From: an uncultured Kordia sp.
GTDB taxonomy: Bacteria > Bacteroidota > Bacteroidia > Flavobacteriales > Flavobacteriaceae
Length of the DNA stretch: 64,000 nt
Direction of reading: 5' to 3'
Assembly (NCBI RefSeq): GCF_947496985.1
Contig: NZ_CANMEZ010000004.1
Coordinates: forward strand, 434,001-498,000
The position numbers and the translations under genes were made by a program. Below, one piece after another: positions 62,072-64,000 of the stretch. Each line of letters starts with the position of its first letter. The first letter of the stretch is position 1. The notes under the pieces were generated by a model. The model worked only from the letters and a program-made list of their open reading frames with translations, did not search any database and was not told the DNA's origin.

Positions 62072-62088
62072 TGTCACTTTTTGTTACC
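62072..62088 (+). promoter_or_regulatory. TGnnAC direct repeat upstream of surface protein 3
   Basis: TGTCAC at 62072-62077 and TGTTACC at 62082-62088 are 10 bp apart, 78 bp before the ATG at 62167. The half-sites differ more from each other than in the first two cases. Confidence 0.55.
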
Positions 62089-62166
62089 AAAAATCATAGC
62101 ACATTATAAGTACTAATTTAGCGGCATTGTTACTTTTGTTTCTCACTGATATTTATACAAAAGACA

Positions 62167-64000
62167 ATGAAAAAACACCTACACTTATTTTTCTTTATTT
62201 TTAGTAGTTTTTTAGCAGCACAAACCACCTTTGTTCCTGATGATAATTTTGAAGCATTTCTGGAAGCCAATGGCGCTGGAAATGGTATTGCAAATGATAA
62301 TCTTGCGAGTACTATTGGAATGCAAGGACTTCCATTTTTGAACATTCAAAACCAAAATATTGCCGATTTAACAGGTATTGAAGTCATAACGAATCTGTTT
62401 ACCATTATTGCAAATGGAAATACATTCACCACGTTAGATGTAAGCAATAATCCAAACCTGAATACAATTATTGCAAACAACAATCCTAATTTAACAACTT
62501 TTGTTACTACGGCAGGAAACAATATACGAACCTTGAATCTTAGCAATAGTGGACTCACGCAATTAGACACGAGTCTGTTATTAAATATAGAAACACTCGA
62601 TATAAGTAATAATATGATTACTTCGCTAGATTTGATAAGTAATGGAATGCTTGACAATGTATATGTACAAAACAATGCACTTACGTTTCTAAATGTTGCT
62701 AATGGAGCTAACGGAGATATACAAGATTTCAATGCTGCTGGAAATGCAGGTCTTACGTGTATCAATGTAGACAATGCGAATGCGGGTTATTTATCTTTTT
62801 GGAATATAGATACGACAGCTAGTTTTGGCGAACATTGTTATGATACCACGGTTCCTGATGACAATTTTGAAAACTACCTAGAAACACATGATGATAACGG
62901 AAATATGGTTCCTTTAGGATCTAATAGAAGTATGGGAAATGGGATTGCGAATGACGATCATGTCCGAACTTCGAGAATTAGTGGTGTTACGTCTTTGAAT
63001 ATTTCTTCAAGTATGATTGCTGATATTACAGGAATTGAAGACTTTACTTCCTTAGAAATTTTAGATTTTTCAATGAATGGTGTCGGTAATTTTGATCTTT
63101 CAAATAATAATACACTAAAAGAATTGTATTGCGCCTCTAACGGAATGAGTAGTATTAATATAGTAGCAAATACCAATCTGGAAATACTAGACTGTTCTGA
63201 CAATAACAACACAACAATTGATGTCAGTACGAATGTCAATTTAAAAGAACTGAATGCTGCTAACAATGGAACCACAAATTTAGTCTTAGGAAGTATCAGT
63301 TCTTTAGAAAAATTGAACTTAGCAAATAACAATGTTCCAACAATCGATTTTAGTAATTTATCAAACTTGACCGATTTAGACTGCGACAATAATTTTGATT
63401 TTAATGCTTCTGACTTTAGCCTGTTAACTAATTTAGTAAATTTGAATGTGGACCAAACGAGTCTTACTAGTATTAACCTTTCTAGTAATACATTGTTGGA
63501 AACCTTATCTATTAACTTTTTAGGTGGTTTAACTTTAGATTTATCCAATAACGTTGCTTTGACTTCATTATCTGCACAGACAAGTGATATAACGAGCTTA
63601 AACATACAAAACGGAAACAATGCCAATATGACTTTTTTTGATGCGCGATTTAATGAATTCAGTTGCATACAAGTTGATGACCCTACTGCAAGTTATTTAA
63701 GTACATGGCTAAAAGATAATTTTGTCTCTTTTGGTTCTAATTGTAGTATGACAAGCATTCCTGATATTGATTTTGAGTATCATCTTGAAAACCATGATGC
63801 CAATGGAAATCTCGTTGCTGTAGGAAGTCTAAACAGTATGGGAAATGGAATTTTGGATGATGGTTTGGTATTAACCTCACGAATTACAGATGTTACTTAT
63901 TTAGATATTTCTGGAAATAGTATCAATCAATTGAATGGTTTGGAAGCTTTTACAGCGTTAGAAATATTAATTTGTTCAGATAATAACTTTAATAGTTTCA
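62167..64000 (+). CDS. Secreted LRR surface protein (3' truncated by window)
   Basis: The frame is open from ATG 62167 to the window end (about 611 residues so far, no stop). A signal peptide (KKHLHLFFFIFSSFLAA) is followed by repeated blocks that each start [VI]P[D]..FE..LE and continue GNGIANDDHV, DITGIEDFTSLEIL, then LRRs with Asn/Ser ladders (LDVSNNPNLNTIIANNN), and end with a C-x-VD...W..D...C motif. Blocks start near 62233, 62850 and 63751. It resembles the LRR part of the 58298 product. The C-terminal sorting domain, if any, is outside. Confidence 0.8.
   Translation, partial: MKKHLHLFFFIFSSFLAAQTTFVPDDNFEAFLEANGAGNGIANDNLASTIGMQGLPFLNIQNQNIADLTGIEVITNLFTIIANGNTFTTLDVSNNPNLNTIIANNNPNLTTFVTTAGNNIRTLNLSNSGLTQLDTSLLLNIETLDISNNMITSLDLISNGMLDNVYVQNNALTFLNVANGANGDIQDFNAAGNAGLTCINVDNANAGYLSFWNIDTTASFGEHCYDTTVPDDNFENYLETHDDNGNMVPLGSNRSMGNGIANDDHVRTSRISGVTSLNISSSMIADITGIEDFTSLEILDFSMNGVGNFDLSNNNTLKELYCASNGMSSINIVANTNLEILDCSDNNNTTIDVSTNVNLKELNAANNGTTNLVLGSISSLEKLNLANNNVPTIDFSNLSNLTDLDCDNNFDFNASDFSLLTNLVNLNVDQTSLTSINLSSNTLLETLSINFLGGLTLDLSNNVALTSLSAQTSDITSLNIQNGNNANMTFFDARFNEFSCIQVDDPTASYLSTWLKDNFVSFGSNCSMTSIPDIDFEYHLENHDANGNLVAVGSLNSMGNGILDDGLVLTSRITDVTYLDISGNSINQLNGLEAFTALEILICSDNNFNSF

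Noticed and set aside
62346-63668. Two antisense ORFs (142 and 236 codons) at the right end
   Set aside because: The sense strand is one continuous LRR frame with a signal peptide from 62167 to the window end; the antisense frames have low-complexity Leu/Val/Ser composition.

Overview
The window looks like chromosomal DNA of a marine Flavobacteriaceae bacterium (Bacteroidota). The evidence is AT-rich DNA, gliding genes gldF and gldG, a type IX secretion (T9SS) C-terminal sorting domain on a secreted subtilase, Bacteroidota-style TAnnTTTG promoter boxes, HTH regulators with a TPR sensor and a membrane segment, and many GG-leader peptides. The peptide leaders resemble those of Kordia-like genera; that genus guess is an inference. 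I see no tRNA, rRNA, CRISPR array, insertion sequence or phage.

Layout. 1-6.9 kb: the 3' part of secA, then two secreted proteins, one a T9SS subtilase. 7-10.1 kb: an ECF sigma / membrane partner pair divergent from a DUF6249-like gene, both with the same TGTAACC-N16-CGTC promoter, then a DoxX-like protein and a lipoprotein MsrA. 10.3-15.6 kb: three paralogous 'SPPP-tail' cell-surface proteins, a polytopic membrane protein, a NarL-type histidine kinase and its response regulator. 15.7-22.7 kb: two paralogous modules (sigma factor, single-TM anti-sigma-like protein, DUF4097-like secreted protein) flanking two lanthipeptide-like precursors and a TlpA-DUF3738 fusion. 22.9-27.9 kb: meaB, a PAP2 phosphatase, two paralogous lipoproteins, a small acidic protein and a MATE pump. 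28-31.3 kb: an array of Cys-rich GG-leader peptides and a membrane-anchored TPR-AraC regulator. 31.4-42.4 kb: largely housekeeping (DUF5117-type metalloprotease, purC, phoH, a SAM hydroxide adenosyltransferase, a monooxygenase, a methyltransferase, gldFG, dnaN). 42.6-43.4 kb: three more small peptides. 43.5-46.1 kb: an argE-like deacylase and a YfcC-type transporter. 46.1-64 kb: three 'TPR-transmembrane-HTH regulator + large repetitive surface protein' pairs, including a 2827-residue DUF285/BspA protein.

The most interesting structure lies in regulation. (a) Each of the three large surface-protein genes has two TGnnAC half-sites exactly 10 bp apart upstream, a candidate binding site for the adjacent HTH regulators. 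(b) Five peptide genes in two separate clusters carry AT-rich TTCAnTTTATAAAntGAA near-palindromes about 75-120 bp upstream, in three cases as a pair spaced 21-22 bp. (c) The first ECF sigma factor appears to drive both itself and its divergent neighbour. (d) Two nested palindromic dispersed repeats of one family occur at 11.2 and 60.2 kb. All functional readings are from sequence pattern and family knowledge only; no searches were run.
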